Origin: Bryobacterales bacterium
GTDB taxonomy: Bacteria > Acidobacteriota > Terriglobia > Bryobacterales > Bryobacteraceae
Length of the DNA: 64,000 nucleotides
NCBI GenBank assembly: GCA_020854055.1
Contig: JADZGD010000044.1
Span: forward strand, 124,001 to 188,000
Direction of reading: 5' to 3'
Made by a program: the position numbers and the translations under genes. Below, piece by piece: positions 16,189-24,790 of the stretch; position 1 is the stretch's first letter, and every line of letters begins with the position of its first letter. The notes under the pieces are model-generated. The model was not told the origin of the DNA and did not search any database. It worked only from the letters and a program-made list of their open reading frames with translations.

Positions 16189-17700
16189 ATGTTCGATTTC
16201 GGATTCACCCCCCTCTTAAGTACGCTGCTTGGTTCTGATTCGGGAAAGGGTTCCAGTTTGGAACACGGCGCCGGTCCGGCACCGGAGCCGGAGCAAGACG
16301 CGGCGGCTCCGGCCGGCGAACCTGCCGTTTCCGTTGCCGCGCTGCTGGGTCCGTTGCCGGTGATCGCTCTCGGCAACGGCACCGCACCGGCTGCCCGCCA
16401 ACCGGATACGCAGGCCGCCGGAAGCGGGGAACCGGCGCCATCGGTTGACCTCGCGCCATCAGTTGACAGCGTGCCGGCCGGGCAGCCCGCGCCGGCAACC
16501 GGTCTGATAGAGCCGGCGGACACTTTCGAGCAATGGAAGCCTGCCGCCGGCGTGCCCGCCGGAAATAACAAACCGGCGCCCCGGCAATATGAAAAGGATC
16601 GAGAACTCGAAGAGCCGGAGCGGGTGGAATCAGACCCGGGGCAGCCGGCTGCGACAGCGCCAGGCCGGAGTGCGCAGATAACCCCGGAGCCCGCTGCCGG
16701 GGCAATCCCCGCACCCCAATCCCTCACCGCGCCCACGTTCGCGGTCGAGGCGAAGGGTGATGGCCGCCTCGCGGATCGTGCGCCGGTTACCGGGTCTACT
16801 GGACAATCCACGGTCGAACTCGCCCCGCGGCCGGCCATCGCGCCCGCCGTACCGTCGGAGATGGCCTTCGCTATCCGGATGGAGCCCGCACCTGCCGTTG
16901 CGTCCGTAGATTACCAGGCGCCCGTTCCGGGCCCGGCAACGCCCGTGCCACCGTCGCCAGCCGGGGCTGCCGTGCCGTCACCGGTTCCTGACCCGGCCGA
17001 TCGCGCAGCCATCACTTCCCTGATCGAATCGCCGCCTTCCCTGGGTGCGGCGAAACCCGAAGAAGGCGAAAGAAGACGCCGGTTGGACCCGCCCGAGCCG
17101 GCGCCGGAACCTGTGGTGGCGCCGTTCAAAGACCGGCCGGAAATGGCTCAAACCACCGGGGAGAAACAACTGCCCGCCGGGCATGTGGATTCGGTTGCGC
17201 CAATTTCGCCGCAACCTCGCTCCGGCACTTCCCCTGCCCACGTGAAGCCGGAGGCACCTGCGCCGGCCAATCCCGTTGCCCCGCCGGTTCCACCGAAAGC
17301 CGGAACCGCCGGGCAGTTGTCAATCCGGGTAGAGCGGCCGGGCGAAAAGGATGTCGCGCTACAGGTCATGGAGCGTGCCGGGCGGCTCCACGTAGCCGTG
17401 AGATCCGACGACTCGCGGCTGAATACCGCGCTGCGTTCCGATCTGAACGACCTGGTCTCAAATTTGAAACACCAGGGTTTCAAATCGGAAGCCTGGAGCC
17501 CGGCGGACACCACGGTTCCCATCAGCCGCGCCAGCCAGGATGGGGCGGCTTCATCCGGCAGCCAATCGTTCCGAGAGGGCGGCGGGTACCGGCAACAGCA
17601 ACAACAGCAACGCAATAGCGACCAGCAGGAACAGCCCGAATGGGTAGACGAGTTGGAGTCGTCCTTCTCTTCGGCCACCAACCTGCATAACAGGAGTTGA
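16189..17700 (+). CDS. fliK: FliK-like flagellar hook-length control protein
   Basis: 503 residues from the ATG at 16189. This start is uncertain: GTG 16093 and TTG 16174 are in frame and none has a good ribosome site. Residues 1-370 are Pro/Ala/Glu-rich, low-complexity sequence, the variable ruler part expected of FliK. The C-terminal domain (about 375-445: QLSIRVERPGEKDVALQVMER, GRLHVAVRSDDSRLNTALRSDL, GFKSEAW) matches the Flg_hook switch domain. A glutamine-rich patch (QQQQQQ) precedes the end. FliK is exported, measures the hook and switches FlhB specificity. Position before flgD and flgE supports the call. Confidence 0.85.
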   Translation: MFDFGFTPLLSTLLGSDSGKGSSLEHGAGPAPEPEQDAAAPAGEPAVSVAALLGPLPVIALGNGTAPAARQPDTQAAGSGEPAPSVDLAPSVDSVPAGQPAPATGLIEPADTFEQWKPAAGVPAGNNKPAPRQYEKDRELEEPERVESDPGQPAATAPGRSAQITPEPAAGAIPAPQSLTAPTFAVEAKGDGRLADRAPVTGSTGQSTVELAPRPAIAPAVPSEMAFAIRMEPAPAVASVDYQAPVPGPATPVPPSPAGAAVPSPVPDPADRAAITSLIESPPSLGAAKPEEGERRRRLDPPEPAPEPVVAPFKDRPEMAQTTGEKQLPAGHVDSVAPISPQPRSGTSPAHVKPEAPAPANPVAPPVPPKAGTAGQLSIRVERPGEKDVALQVMERAGRLHVAVRSDDSRLNTALRSDLNDLVSNLKHQGFKSEAWSPADTTVPISRASQDGAASSGSQSFREGGGYRQQQQQQRNSDQQEQPEWVDELESSFSSATNLHNRS

Positions 17701-17702
17701 CA

Positions 17703-18014
17703 ATGGCATCGGCAATCAACTGGCTCAATCCGGCGACCGGGGAAGTCACACCGGGCAAACAGGCTACCGCGGCGGTAGACCCGCTGGCGAGCAAGACCAC
17801 CTTCCTGAATCTTCTGGTGGCTCAACTGAGAAATCAGGATCCGCTGAATCCGCAGGATGGGACGCAGTTTGTCACCCAATTAGCCCAATTCACGCAACTC
17901 GAGCAATCGATGGCTTTGAGCCAGGATGTCTCGGCCATCCGCGCCGCCGTCGCGCCGGCGGCGGCGACAACCGCATCTGGCGCCGGCACTTCGGATGGGG
18001 CCGGGCAAGATTAA
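17703..18014 (+). CDS. flgD: Short FlgD-like hook capping/scaffold protein
   Basis: 103 residues; CAGGAG lies 6 nt before the ATG. Residues 30-75 (SKTTFLNLLVAQLRNQDPLNPQDGTQFVTQLAQFTQLEQ) are the FlgD N-terminal export and binding motif. The Ig-like and tudor-like domains that form the cap in 220-residue FlgD proteins are missing and the end is a short Ala-rich tail, so this is the minimal form seen in several phyla. Placed directly before the hook gene. Confidence 0.9.
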   Translation: MASAINWLNPATGEVTPGKQATAAVDPLASKTTFLNLLVAQLRNQDPLNPQDGTQFVTQLAQFTQLEQSMALSQDVSAIRAAVAPAAATTASGAGTSDGAGQD

Positions 18015-18033
18015 AGGAAAGGTCAGAGAACAC

Positions 18034-19278
18034 ATGTTTACCTCATTTTCAACCGCGCTTTCCGCATTGGGAGCGCACTCGACGGCCATTGACGTAGTAG
18101 GAAACAATCTGGCGAACCTGAACACGCCTGGATTCAAGAGCAGCGCCGTGTCGTTTCATGACCTGGTGACGCAATCGCTGGGCGCCGGGCTGGGCGAGAC
18201 GCAGGTGGGCTTCGGAGTGGGCCGGCCGATCACCATCCGCCAGTTTTCCCAGGGCGCCATTCAATCGAGCACCGGCCCGCTCGATGCGGCCATCCAGGGT
18301 GACGGCTTTCTGGTAGTGCAGGATGCGGGCGGAGCGACCCTCTACACCCGCGGCGGCAACCTCCAGGTGGACAAGGCCGGTAACCTGCTGACAGCCACCG
18401 GCGACCGCGTGCAGGGTTGGACCGAAGTCAACGGGGTGCTGGACACAAACACTCCCATCAGCAATATCAGCGTGCCGGTGGGCAGTTTGAAGGCGCCGAT
18501 ACAGACCAAGACCTTCAGCTTCGACATGAACCTGAATGCGTCCGGAGTAGTGGGCGAGCCCACCGGGGTCTCTTCGGCCACCATCGAAGTCTATGATTCG
18601 ATCGGTAACTCGCATCTGATTACCGTCGATTTCACCAAGTCCGCGACAGCGAACGAGTGGGATTACTCGATCTCGGTTCCCGACGCCGACGTGGGTACGC
18701 CGATTGCGCCGGTCACCGGCACGCTGACGTTTGATACCAACGGGAAACTGGTGGATCCGGCCGCCGGCGCGGCCATGCCCGCGATCAGCATCACCGGCTT
18801 GTCCGACGGCGCCGGGCAACTCGACCTCACCTGGGATCTCTACAACAACACGGCTCCGCGTTTCACCCAGTTCGCGCAGCCCTCCGCCATCTCGGCCAAC
18901 GCGCAGGACGGCTCCCCGGCGGCACAGCTGGTGCGCGTTGGACTGGCCGACGGTGGCCAGTTGCTGGCGCAGTATTCAAACGGAGAGCAGACCGTAGTGG
19001 GACAACTGGCGATGGCTTCCATCCGCAATCCGGAATCATTGATCGCGGTAGGCAACAACAATTTTCAACTGAGCGCGCGCTCGGCTCTGCCCGCCGTCGG
19101 CGTGCCGGGAACGGGCGGACGAGGCTCCATCATTGGCGGGGCAGTGGAATACTCCACGGTCGATATCGCGCGCGAATTCACCAACCTGATCGTGCTGCAG
19201 CGTGGCTATCAGGCCAACTCCAAAGTGGTAACGGCGGTGGACGAACTGAGTCAGGACACCATCAATCTGAAGCGTTAA
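18034..19278 (+). CDS. flgE: Flagellar hook protein
   Basis: 414 residues from ATG 18034; a longer frame begins inside flgD and is rejected. The N-terminus (FSTALSALGAHSTAIDVVGNNLANLNTPGFK) and C-terminus (EFTNLIVLQRGYQANSKVVTAVDEL) are the axial-protein motifs, with the hook D1/D2 domains between (ISVPVGSLKAPIQTKTF and so on). It polymerises into the universal joint outside the cell. Preceded by FliK and FlgD, followed by FliN. Confidence 0.96.
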   Translation: MFTSFSTALSALGAHSTAIDVVGNNLANLNTPGFKSSAVSFHDLVTQSLGAGLGETQVGFGVGRPITIRQFSQGAIQSSTGPLDAAIQGDGFLVVQDAGGATLYTRGGNLQVDKAGNLLTATGDRVQGWTEVNGVLDTNTPISNISVPVGSLKAPIQTKTFSFDMNLNASGVVGEPTGVSSATIEVYDSIGNSHLITVDFTKSATANEWDYSISVPDADVGTPIAPVTGTLTFDTNGKLVDPAAGAAMPAISITGLSDGAGQLDLTWDLYNNTAPRFTQFAQPSAISANAQDGSPAAQLVRVGLADGGQLLAQYSNGEQTVVGQLAMASIRNPESLIAVGNNNFQLSARSALPAVGVPGTGGRGSIIGGAVEYSTVDIAREFTNLIVLQRGYQANSKVVTAVDELSQDTINLKR

Positions 19279-19296
19279 CAGGAGAGCGCTATCCCG

Positions 19297-19545
19297 ATGA
19301 CACCGGCGGAACGGATTGCCCACCTGGCCGACGTCCTGATGGAGGTCGAGGTGGAACTGGATCGAAAAATGGTCCCCATACGCGACATCCTGAAGCTCGA
19401 GCCGGGCAGTGTGGTCAAGCTGTCGCACTCGGCCGGGGAGAACATCAGCATCGTGGTTGGCGGCCGCATGATCGGATCGGGCGAAATCGTGATTATCGAA
19501 GACAGCATGGGTATCCGTATCACCGATTTCGTCGGCGACGAATAG
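19297..19545 (+). CDS. fliN: Flagellar motor switch protein, short FliN
   Basis: 82 residues, essentially one SpoA domain: VLMEVEVELDRKMVPIRDILKLEPGSVVKLSHSAGENISIVVGGRMIGSGEIVIIEDSMGIRI is a textbook FliN core. FliN forms the base of the cytoplasmic C-ring. GGAG occurs about 10 nt before the ATG. A second, larger SpoA protein is encoded at 26.7 kb; fliM and fliG are not in the window. Immediately upstream of the export-gate genes, as in many species. Confidence 0.92.
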   Translation: MTPAERIAHLADVLMEVEVELDRKMVPIRDILKLEPGSVVKLSHSAGENISIVVGGRMIGSGEIVIIEDSMGIRITDFVGDE

Positions 19546-19597
19546 GTTGCCGGGGCTAACCGCGCCGCGGCCGGCCCCGGCGATGAGGAGAACATAG

Positions 19598-19882
19598 ATG
19601 GACATCGTGCAACCGGTGGCGTCAATCGCCGTCGTTTTCCTGCTGATGGCCGGAACCTTCTGGCTGCTCAAGCGGAGCCGGATGGTGTCGTTTCGCGCCG
19701 CCACTCCGGGCGCCAAAGGCCCCCTCATGCAGCGTGTCGGGCGTTTGCAACTGACTCCGCAGCACACCCTGCACCTGGTCCGGCTGGGCGGCCGCACACT
19801 GCTGGTGGGCACACATGCCGCCGGCCTTACCGTAGTCCAGGCGATCGGCGATTCCGACTCCGCCGCCGGAAGCAGCTTATGA
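19598..19882 (+). CDS. fliO: FliO-like flagellar export gate assembly factor
   Basis: 94 residues: one N-terminal transmembrane helix (about 6-24), a basic stop-transfer KRSRM, then a small soluble part with LQRVGRLQLTPQHTLHLVRLGGRTLLVGTH-like strands, the FliO pattern. FliO helps build the FliP ring. Overlaps fliP by ATGA, and gene order fliN-fliO-fliP supports the call although the family is poorly conserved. Confidence 0.88.
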   Translation: MDIVQPVASIAVVFLLMAGTFWLLKRSRMVSFRAATPGAKGPLMQRVGRLQLTPQHTLHLVRLGGRTLLVGTHAAGLTVVQAIGDSDSAAGSSL

Positions 19883-20559
19883 TTCTGTGGCCGGCCATTG
19901 CCATCCTACCGGGCGCCCGCATCGATGGAGGAAACCTCAGCGTGCCGATGCAGATCGTGGCGCTGCTGACCCTGTTGACCCTGTTGCCGGCCATCGTGAT
20001 GGCGGTGACGCCGTTTCTCCGCATCTCTCTCGTGCTGCACTTCCTGCGACAGGCCCTGGGCACGCAGTCGGCACCCTCCAACCAGGTGCTGATCGGCCTG
20101 TCGCTCTTTCTCACCATCCTGATCATGCAGCCGGTACTTGGTCAAATCTATCAACAGGCCTGGGAGCCGCTCGATGCGGGAAAGATGACCACCGCCCAGG
20201 CGATGGAGGCGGCTTCCGGTCCGCTGAAGAGCTTCCTGCTCAAATTCGCCCGCGAGAAGGACATCCGGCTGTTTGTAGAGCTGACGCATCGTCCCGCCCC
20301 GGCGCGCCCCGCTGACCTGGAACTCCAGGTGCTGGTGCCTGCTTACATCCTCTCTGAACTCAAGGTCGGGTTCCAGATTGGCGCTGTTCTATTTCTGCCG
20401 TTCCTGGTGATCGACCTGGTGGTGGCTTCGGTGACGCTCTCGATCGGCATGGTCCAACTGCCTCCGGTGATGCTCTCGGCGCCGTTTAAGATCCTGCTGT
20501 TCGTGCTCATCGACGGGTGGAACCTGGTGGTTGGCTCGCTGGTGAAGAGCTTTTATTGA
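19879..20559 (+). CDS. fliP: Flagellar export gate protein FliP
   Basis: 226 residues with four predicted membrane helices. Family motifs: MTPFLRISLVLHFLRQALGTQ-like segment near 45-65 (here VTPFLRISLVLHFLRQALGT), PAYILSELKVGFQIGAVLFLPFLVIDLVVASV, and MLSAPFKILLFVLIDGWNL at the end. FliP forms the pentameric core of the type III export pore. ATG overlaps the fliO stop; fliQ follows after 9 nt. Confidence 0.97.
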   Translation: MILWPAIAILPGARIDGGNLSVPMQIVALLTLLTLLPAIVMAVTPFLRISLVLHFLRQALGTQSAPSNQVLIGLSLFLTILIMQPVLGQIYQQAWEPLDAGKMTTAQAMEAASGPLKSFLLKFAREKDIRLFVELTHRPAPARPADLELQVLVPAYILSELKVGFQIGAVLFLPFLVIDLVVASVTLSIGMVQLPPVMLSAPFKILLFVLIDGWNLVVGSLVKSFY

Positions 20560-20568
20560 GGACCTCAG

Positions 20569-20838
20569 ATGACCCCGCAAAGCGCAATCGAAGTTGTTCA
20601 ACACGCTCTGATGACGGCCTTCTGGATCAGTATTCCGCTGCTCGCGATCGGATTTGTGGCCGGTGTGGTGGTGAGCCTGCTGCAGATCGTCACCTCGATG
20701 CAGGATCCGGCCTTCGGCAGCGTACCGCGGCTGGCAGCGTTCCTGGCCGGATTACTGCTCTCTTTACCGTGGATGCTGGCCCGTCTGATGAGCTACAGCA
20801 TTGCACTGCTGGGAGATTTCAGCCGCTATGCCCGGTAG
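20569..20838 (+). CDS. fliQ: Flagellar export gate protein FliQ
   Basis: 89 residues, two transmembrane helices, with the family motif ALMTAFWISIPLLAIGFVAGVVVSLLQIVTSMQDPAFGSVPR. Four copies surround the FliP/FliR core of the export pore. Ends 11 nt inside the fliR start. Confidence 0.96.
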   Translation: MTPQSAIEVVQHALMTAFWISIPLLAIGFVAGVVVSLLQIVTSMQDPAFGSVPRLAAFLAGLLLSLPWMLARLMSYSIALLGDFSRYAR

Positions 20839-21604
20839 CATCACCTTCGCCCTGCCCAGCCTGTGGAGTTTCCTGGCCGTGCTGTCGCGAGTGGCGGCGA
20901 CGTTTTCGTTCATCCCCCTGCCGGGGTTCAAGAATCAGGCCGATATGGCCAAAATCGTCCTCTCGCTAACAACGACGGTCGCGCTCTACCCGCTGTGGCC
21001 GGCGGTTCCGGTGCCGGATCCATCAATGGGCATGATGCTCGTCTGGCTGGCGGCCGATGCCGCGCTCGGCGTCGCGGTGGGACTCGTGGTAGCGCTACTG
21101 GTGGAAGGGTTCGTGCTTGCAGCGCAATTTCTCGGATTGCAGGCCGGCTACTCCTATGCCTCCACCATCGATCCCAACAGCCAATCGGATTCCGGGGTGT
21201 TGCAGATTGCCGTCCAGATGGCCGCCTCACTGCTGTTCTTCTCGCTGGGGTTCCATCGCCAGGTGCTGGGGGTGATCGCCTTGAGCCTGGGCCTGTTTCC
21301 GCCCGGCTCCTTCGTCCTTACGATGAGCGGCGCGCAGGCCGTCATCCACCTTGGGTCCGGGATGTTCCTGCTTGCGGCGCGTCTGGCCCTGCCGGTGGTT
21401 GCGATGCTGATCCTGGTGGACCTCACGCTCGCTCTGCTGGGCAAGCTGAATGCGCAACTGCAGCTTCTGATGTTGAGTTTTCCGGTGAAAATGCTGCTTG
21501 GGTTGATGCTGCTTAGCTCCGTTCTTGTACTGGGACCGGTGCTGTTTGAACAGGAAGCCCGCCGCTCGATGGCGGTCATCGGACAAATCCTGGGGAGGCC
21601 GTGA
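20828..21604 (+). CDS. fliR: Flagellar export gate protein FliR
   Basis: 258 residues from the ATG at 20828, which overlaps fliQ by 11 nt. Six membrane helices; characteristic LSRVAATFSFIPLPG near the N-terminus, AQFLGLQAGYSYASTIDPNSQSDSGVLQ in the middle and LNAQLQLLMLSFPVKMLLGL near the C-terminus. Single-copy gate subunit that closes the FliP ring. Its stop overlaps the flhB GTG. Confidence 0.96.
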   Translation: MPGSITFALPSLWSFLAVLSRVAATFSFIPLPGFKNQADMAKIVLSLTTTVALYPLWPAVPVPDPSMGMMLVWLAADAALGVAVGLVVALLVEGFVLAAQFLGLQAGYSYASTIDPNSQSDSGVLQIAVQMAASLLFFSLGFHRQVLGVIALSLGLFPPGSFVLTMSGAQAVIHLGSGMFLLAARLALPVVAMLILVDLTLALLGKLNAQLQLLMLSFPVKMLLGLMLLSSVLVLGPVLFEQEARRSMAVIGQILGRP

Positions 21605-22665
21605 GCGACCAGGGACAAAGGACCGAACAGCCCACCCAACGGCGCATCGACAAGGCCCGCAAGGAGGGCCGTTTTGCCGCCAGCAGGGATTTTGTTTCGG
21701 GCGTTCAATTACTGGCCTTCACTGCCCTGGTGACCTCTTCGGCAATGAGCCTGATCGAGATTTTCCGGCTGCTGACGCGGCAGTTGATCGTGCGCGCCTT
21801 TGGTCCGGAGCTAAGCCTACATGAGGCCGCCGGCTGCTTCTCTATCATGGTGATGCCGGCGTTAAGGCCATTGTTGTCGGCCGGCGCGGCACTGGTGGTT
21901 TTGAGCCTGGGGGTTCATCTGGGTTTGACCCGGATGGGCTTCTCGCTCGAGCGTCTGGCGCCTGCGCTGAACCGCTTGAATCCGGTCGAGAAACTGAAGC
22001 AACTGCCGCGGCAGAATCTCCCCTCGTTCTTCCAGGCGCTCGTCATGCTGCCATTGTTTCTCTACGCCGTCTATGCCGTGGCCGGAGCTCATGTCAACCA
22101 GTTCCTCCGGCTGCCGTTGATGGGCTTTGAAGCTGGAGTGAAGCATACCGGGACGGCAATCGGCCAGTTGCTTTGGAAGACGACCATTGCAATCTTTCTG
22201 TACGGCGCCGTGGACCTGGTTCGCCAGCGCCGCCGCCACCTGGGCGACATGAAGATGACGCGGCAGGAGGTGCGTGACGAACTGAAAGAGGTGGAGGGCA
22301 ACCCGCAGATCAAGGCTCGCATCCGGCGTATCCAGCGTGACCTGTTGCGCCGCCAGATGATGAAGGAAGTCACTACGTCGAGTGCCGTCATAGTCAATCC
22401 GACCCACTATGCGGTGGCCATTCGTTACCGTCTCGATTCCATGGCGGCGCCCAAGGTGGTAGCCAAGGGCCGCAACTACCTGGCGGCGCGCATCCGCCAG
22501 CGGGCGATCGAAAATCAGGTGCCGATCGTCGAAAATCCTCCCCTGGCGCGAGCCCTCTACAAATCCGTGGAAGTGGGGCAGGACATCCCGGCTCATCTGT
22601 ACCGCGCGGTGGCGGAGATTCTGGCGTATATCTATCGCATCATGAACGGACGGCTGCCCGGATAG
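21601..22665 (+). CDS. flhB: Flagellar export substrate-switch protein FlhB
   Basis: 354 residues from GTG 21601, overlapping the fliR stop (GTGA). N-terminal region EQPTQRRIDKARKEGR is typical, four membrane helices follow, and the cytoplasmic domain carries the autocleavage motif NPTH at 266-269, where self-cleavage permits the change from rod/hook to filament export. FliK acts on this domain. Nothing aberrant. Confidence 0.97.
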   Translation: MSDQGQRTEQPTQRRIDKARKEGRFAASRDFVSGVQLLAFTALVTSSAMSLIEIFRLLTRQLIVRAFGPELSLHEAAGCFSIMVMPALRPLLSAGAALVVLSLGVHLGLTRMGFSLERLAPALNRLNPVEKLKQLPRQNLPSFFQALVMLPLFLYAVYAVAGAHVNQFLRLPLMGFEAGVKHTGTAIGQLLWKTTIAIFLYGAVDLVRQRRRHLGDMKMTRQEVRDELKEVEGNPQIKARIRRIQRDLLRRQMMKEVTTSSAVIVNPTHYAVAIRYRLDSMAAPKVVAKGRNYLAARIRQRAIENQVPIVENPPLARALYKSVEVGQDIPAHLYRAVAEILAYIYRIMNGRLPG

Positions 22666-22678
22666 CGGGCCGAGGAGA

Positions 22679-24775
22679 ATGCAATTGAGTTCGACAGCAC
22701 AACTGGTGACCGCGGGCGGAAGCAATAACGGAGCCGCCGGCAGATTGCTGAAGGAGCTGCCCTGGGCGGATCTCGGCGTGCCGCTCGGTGTGCTCGGCAT
22801 CGTGCTGGCCATGATTACTCCGTTGCCTCCGTTTCTGCTGGACGTGCTGATCAGCGCGAACATCACCTTCTCGGTGATCGTGATGATGGTTTCGCTCCAC
22901 ATCACCAGGCCGGTGGAGCTGAACGTTTTTCCCACCACGCTGCTGCTGACCACGCTATTCCGGCTGGCGTTGAACATCTCTTCTTCGCGGCTGATCCTGC
23001 TGAACGGCAACGCGGGTACTTCCGCGGCGGGGGAAGTGATTGAGGCCTTCGGCAACTTTGTCGTGGGTGGCAACTACATCATCGGCGTGGTGATCTTCCT
23101 GGTGCTGATCGCCATCCAGTATGTGGTGATCAACCATGGCGCGGTGCGCATCTCGGAAGTGACCGCGCGTTTCACCCTCGATGCGCTGCCCGGCAAGCAG
23201 ATGTCGATCGATTCCGATCTGAATGCCGGCCTGATCGACGAAGCCGAAGCGCGCCGGCGCCGCAAACAACTGGCTACGGAAGCCGAATTCTACGGCGCCA
23301 TGGATGGCGCTTCGCGGTTTACCCAGCGCGACGCGGTGGCAAGCATCCTCATCACGGCCATCAACATCATCGCCGGATTTCTGATCGGCGTGCTGCAGCA
23401 TGGCATGGAACTCCAGCGCGCCCTGGCCACCTACACGGTGCTTACCATTGGCGACGGCCTGGTGACCGTGATTCCCGCCCTGATGATCTCGGTTTCCGGC
23501 GGCCTGATCGTCACCCGGGCCGGTTCGGAAGCACGGCTGGGCGGCGAATTCGGCCAACAGATATTCCGCCACGCTCAGCCCATGCTGCTCGCCTCGGGCG
23601 TCCTGATCGCGATGGCGGCCTTTCCCGGCCTGCCGAAGATTCCGTTTCTGATCCTGGGCGCCTCGGTTGGAGCCTACGGCTGGAAACTTCGGAAAAGACC
23701 GGCGCCAGCCTCCACGGAACCGGCCGGAGTGAAGGCGGTTACGGCCCGGGAGAGCCTGGATGCATTGCTCAAAGTGGAGCCGATGGCGGTTGAGGTCGGG
23801 CTTGGCCTGGTCGATCTGGTGGAGGGCGGACCCGGCTCTCCGTTGCTGCGGCGCATCGGGGCTATTCGCAAGCAATTGGCCGGCGAGATGGGCTACATCC
23901 TTCCGCCGGTGCGCGTCACCGACAACCTCAGCCTGAAGGCCAGAGAGTATGTCGTGTCGCTCAAAGGGGTCGAGATCGCCCGCTTTGAGTTGCCGCAGGG
24001 ATTTGAACTGGCGATTCAGGCCGGTCCGGTAGCCTCTCAGGTGGACGGTATGACTACCCGCGAGCCGGCCTTCGGAATCCCCGCCGTCTGGGTGCCCTAC
24101 ACCGGCGTGGAAGCGGCACGCAACGCCGGCTACACGGTGGTGGACGTGATTGGAGTGCTCGGCACGCATCTGAGCGAACTCGCCCGGCGGCATGCCTACG
24201 AACTCTACTCCCGCCAGGACGCCAAGAAACTGCTGGACCGCGTGGCCGAGGAGAACCCCAAGCTGGTGGAGGACCTGGCGCCTAAGACCATGTCGCTGGC
24301 GGCAGTCCAAAAAGTGATTCAGAACCTGTTGCGGGAGCGGGTGTCGATCCGGGATGCGGTGTCGATTCTGGAAGCGCTCGGCGAAGGGGGAACGATCACC
24401 AAGAACCCCGTCCTGCTGACCGAATATGTTCGCCAGTCGATCCGGCGCATGGTCGTGAAGCCCTATCTGAATCCGAACGGCGAACTCGCCGCCTATTTTC
24501 TCGACCCCGCGCTCGAGCAGCAACTGGAAGCGGCCATCGAGCATGGCGAATCCACCAGCCACCTCAATCTTCCGCCGCAACGCATGCGCGAGCTGCTCGA
24601 TCGCATCGGGCGTTCGCTGCCCGGCCGGGAGATGCCGGTGGTGGCGCTGGTGGGTTCAGGCAGCCGCTACTTTTTGCGGCAGATCGCGGAGGCCGCGCTG
24701 CCCAACCTGGTGGCGCTCTCGCATAACGAAGTTCCGGCCGGCGTCAAGGTAATTTCGTTGGGAATTTTGCAGTAG
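22679..24775 (+). CDS. flhA: Flagellar export gate protein FlhA
   Basis: 698 residues if started at ATG 22679; however GAGGAG (22672-22677) is only 1 nt from that ATG and 7 nt from an in-frame TTG at 22685, so the TTG may be the true start (2 residues shorter). Eight N-terminal membrane helices with the FHIPEP signature region (NVFPTTLLLTTLFRLALNISSSR; PGKQMSIDSDLNAGLIDEAEAR) are followed by a long cytoplasmic domain that docks chaperone-substrate complexes. Nonameric export ring, coupled to proton flow. fliR-flhB-flhA-flhF order is conserved. Confidence 0.97.
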   Translation: MQLSSTAQLVTAGGSNNGAAGRLLKELPWADLGVPLGVLGIVLAMITPLPPFLLDVLISANITFSVIVMMVSLHITRPVELNVFPTTLLLTTLFRLALNISSSRLILLNGNAGTSAAGEVIEAFGNFVVGGNYIIGVVIFLVLIAIQYVVINHGAVRISEVTARFTLDALPGKQMSIDSDLNAGLIDEAEARRRRKQLATEAEFYGAMDGASRFTQRDAVASILITAINIIAGFLIGVLQHGMELQRALATYTVLTIGDGLVTVIPALMISVSGGLIVTRAGSEARLGGEFGQQIFRHAQPMLLASGVLIAMAAFPGLPKIPFLILGASVGAYGWKLRKRPAPASTEPAGVKAVTARESLDALLKVEPMAVEVGLGLVDLVEGGPGSPLLRRIGAIRKQLAGEMGYILPPVRVTDNLSLKAREYVVSLKGVEIARFELPQGFELAIQAGPVASQVDGMTTREPAFGIPAVWVPYTGVEAARNAGYTVVDVIGVLGTHLSELARRHAYELYSRQDAKKLLDRVAEENPKLVEDLAPKTMSLAAVQKVIQNLLRERVSIRDAVSILEALGEGGTITKNPVLLTEYVRQSIRRMVVKPYLNPNGELAAYFLDPALEQQLEAAIEHGESTSHLNLPPQRMRELLDRIGRSLPGREMPVVALVGSGSRYFLRQIAEAALPNLVALSHNEVPAGVKVISLGILQ

Positions 24776-24790
24776 TCAGGAGATATCGAG

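Noticed and set aside
15987..16238. 83-codon frame after AAGGAG in the divergent flagellar region
   Set aside because: Begins with TTG, has no domain and overlaps fliK in another frame.
17580..17640. CAG/CAA-rich stretch looking like a microsatellite
   Set aside because: It encodes the glutamine-rich part of the FliK linker; low complexity is normal there.
22955..24580. 541-codon minus-strand frame opposite flhA
   Set aside because: Antisense shadow of flhA; no recognisable motif.
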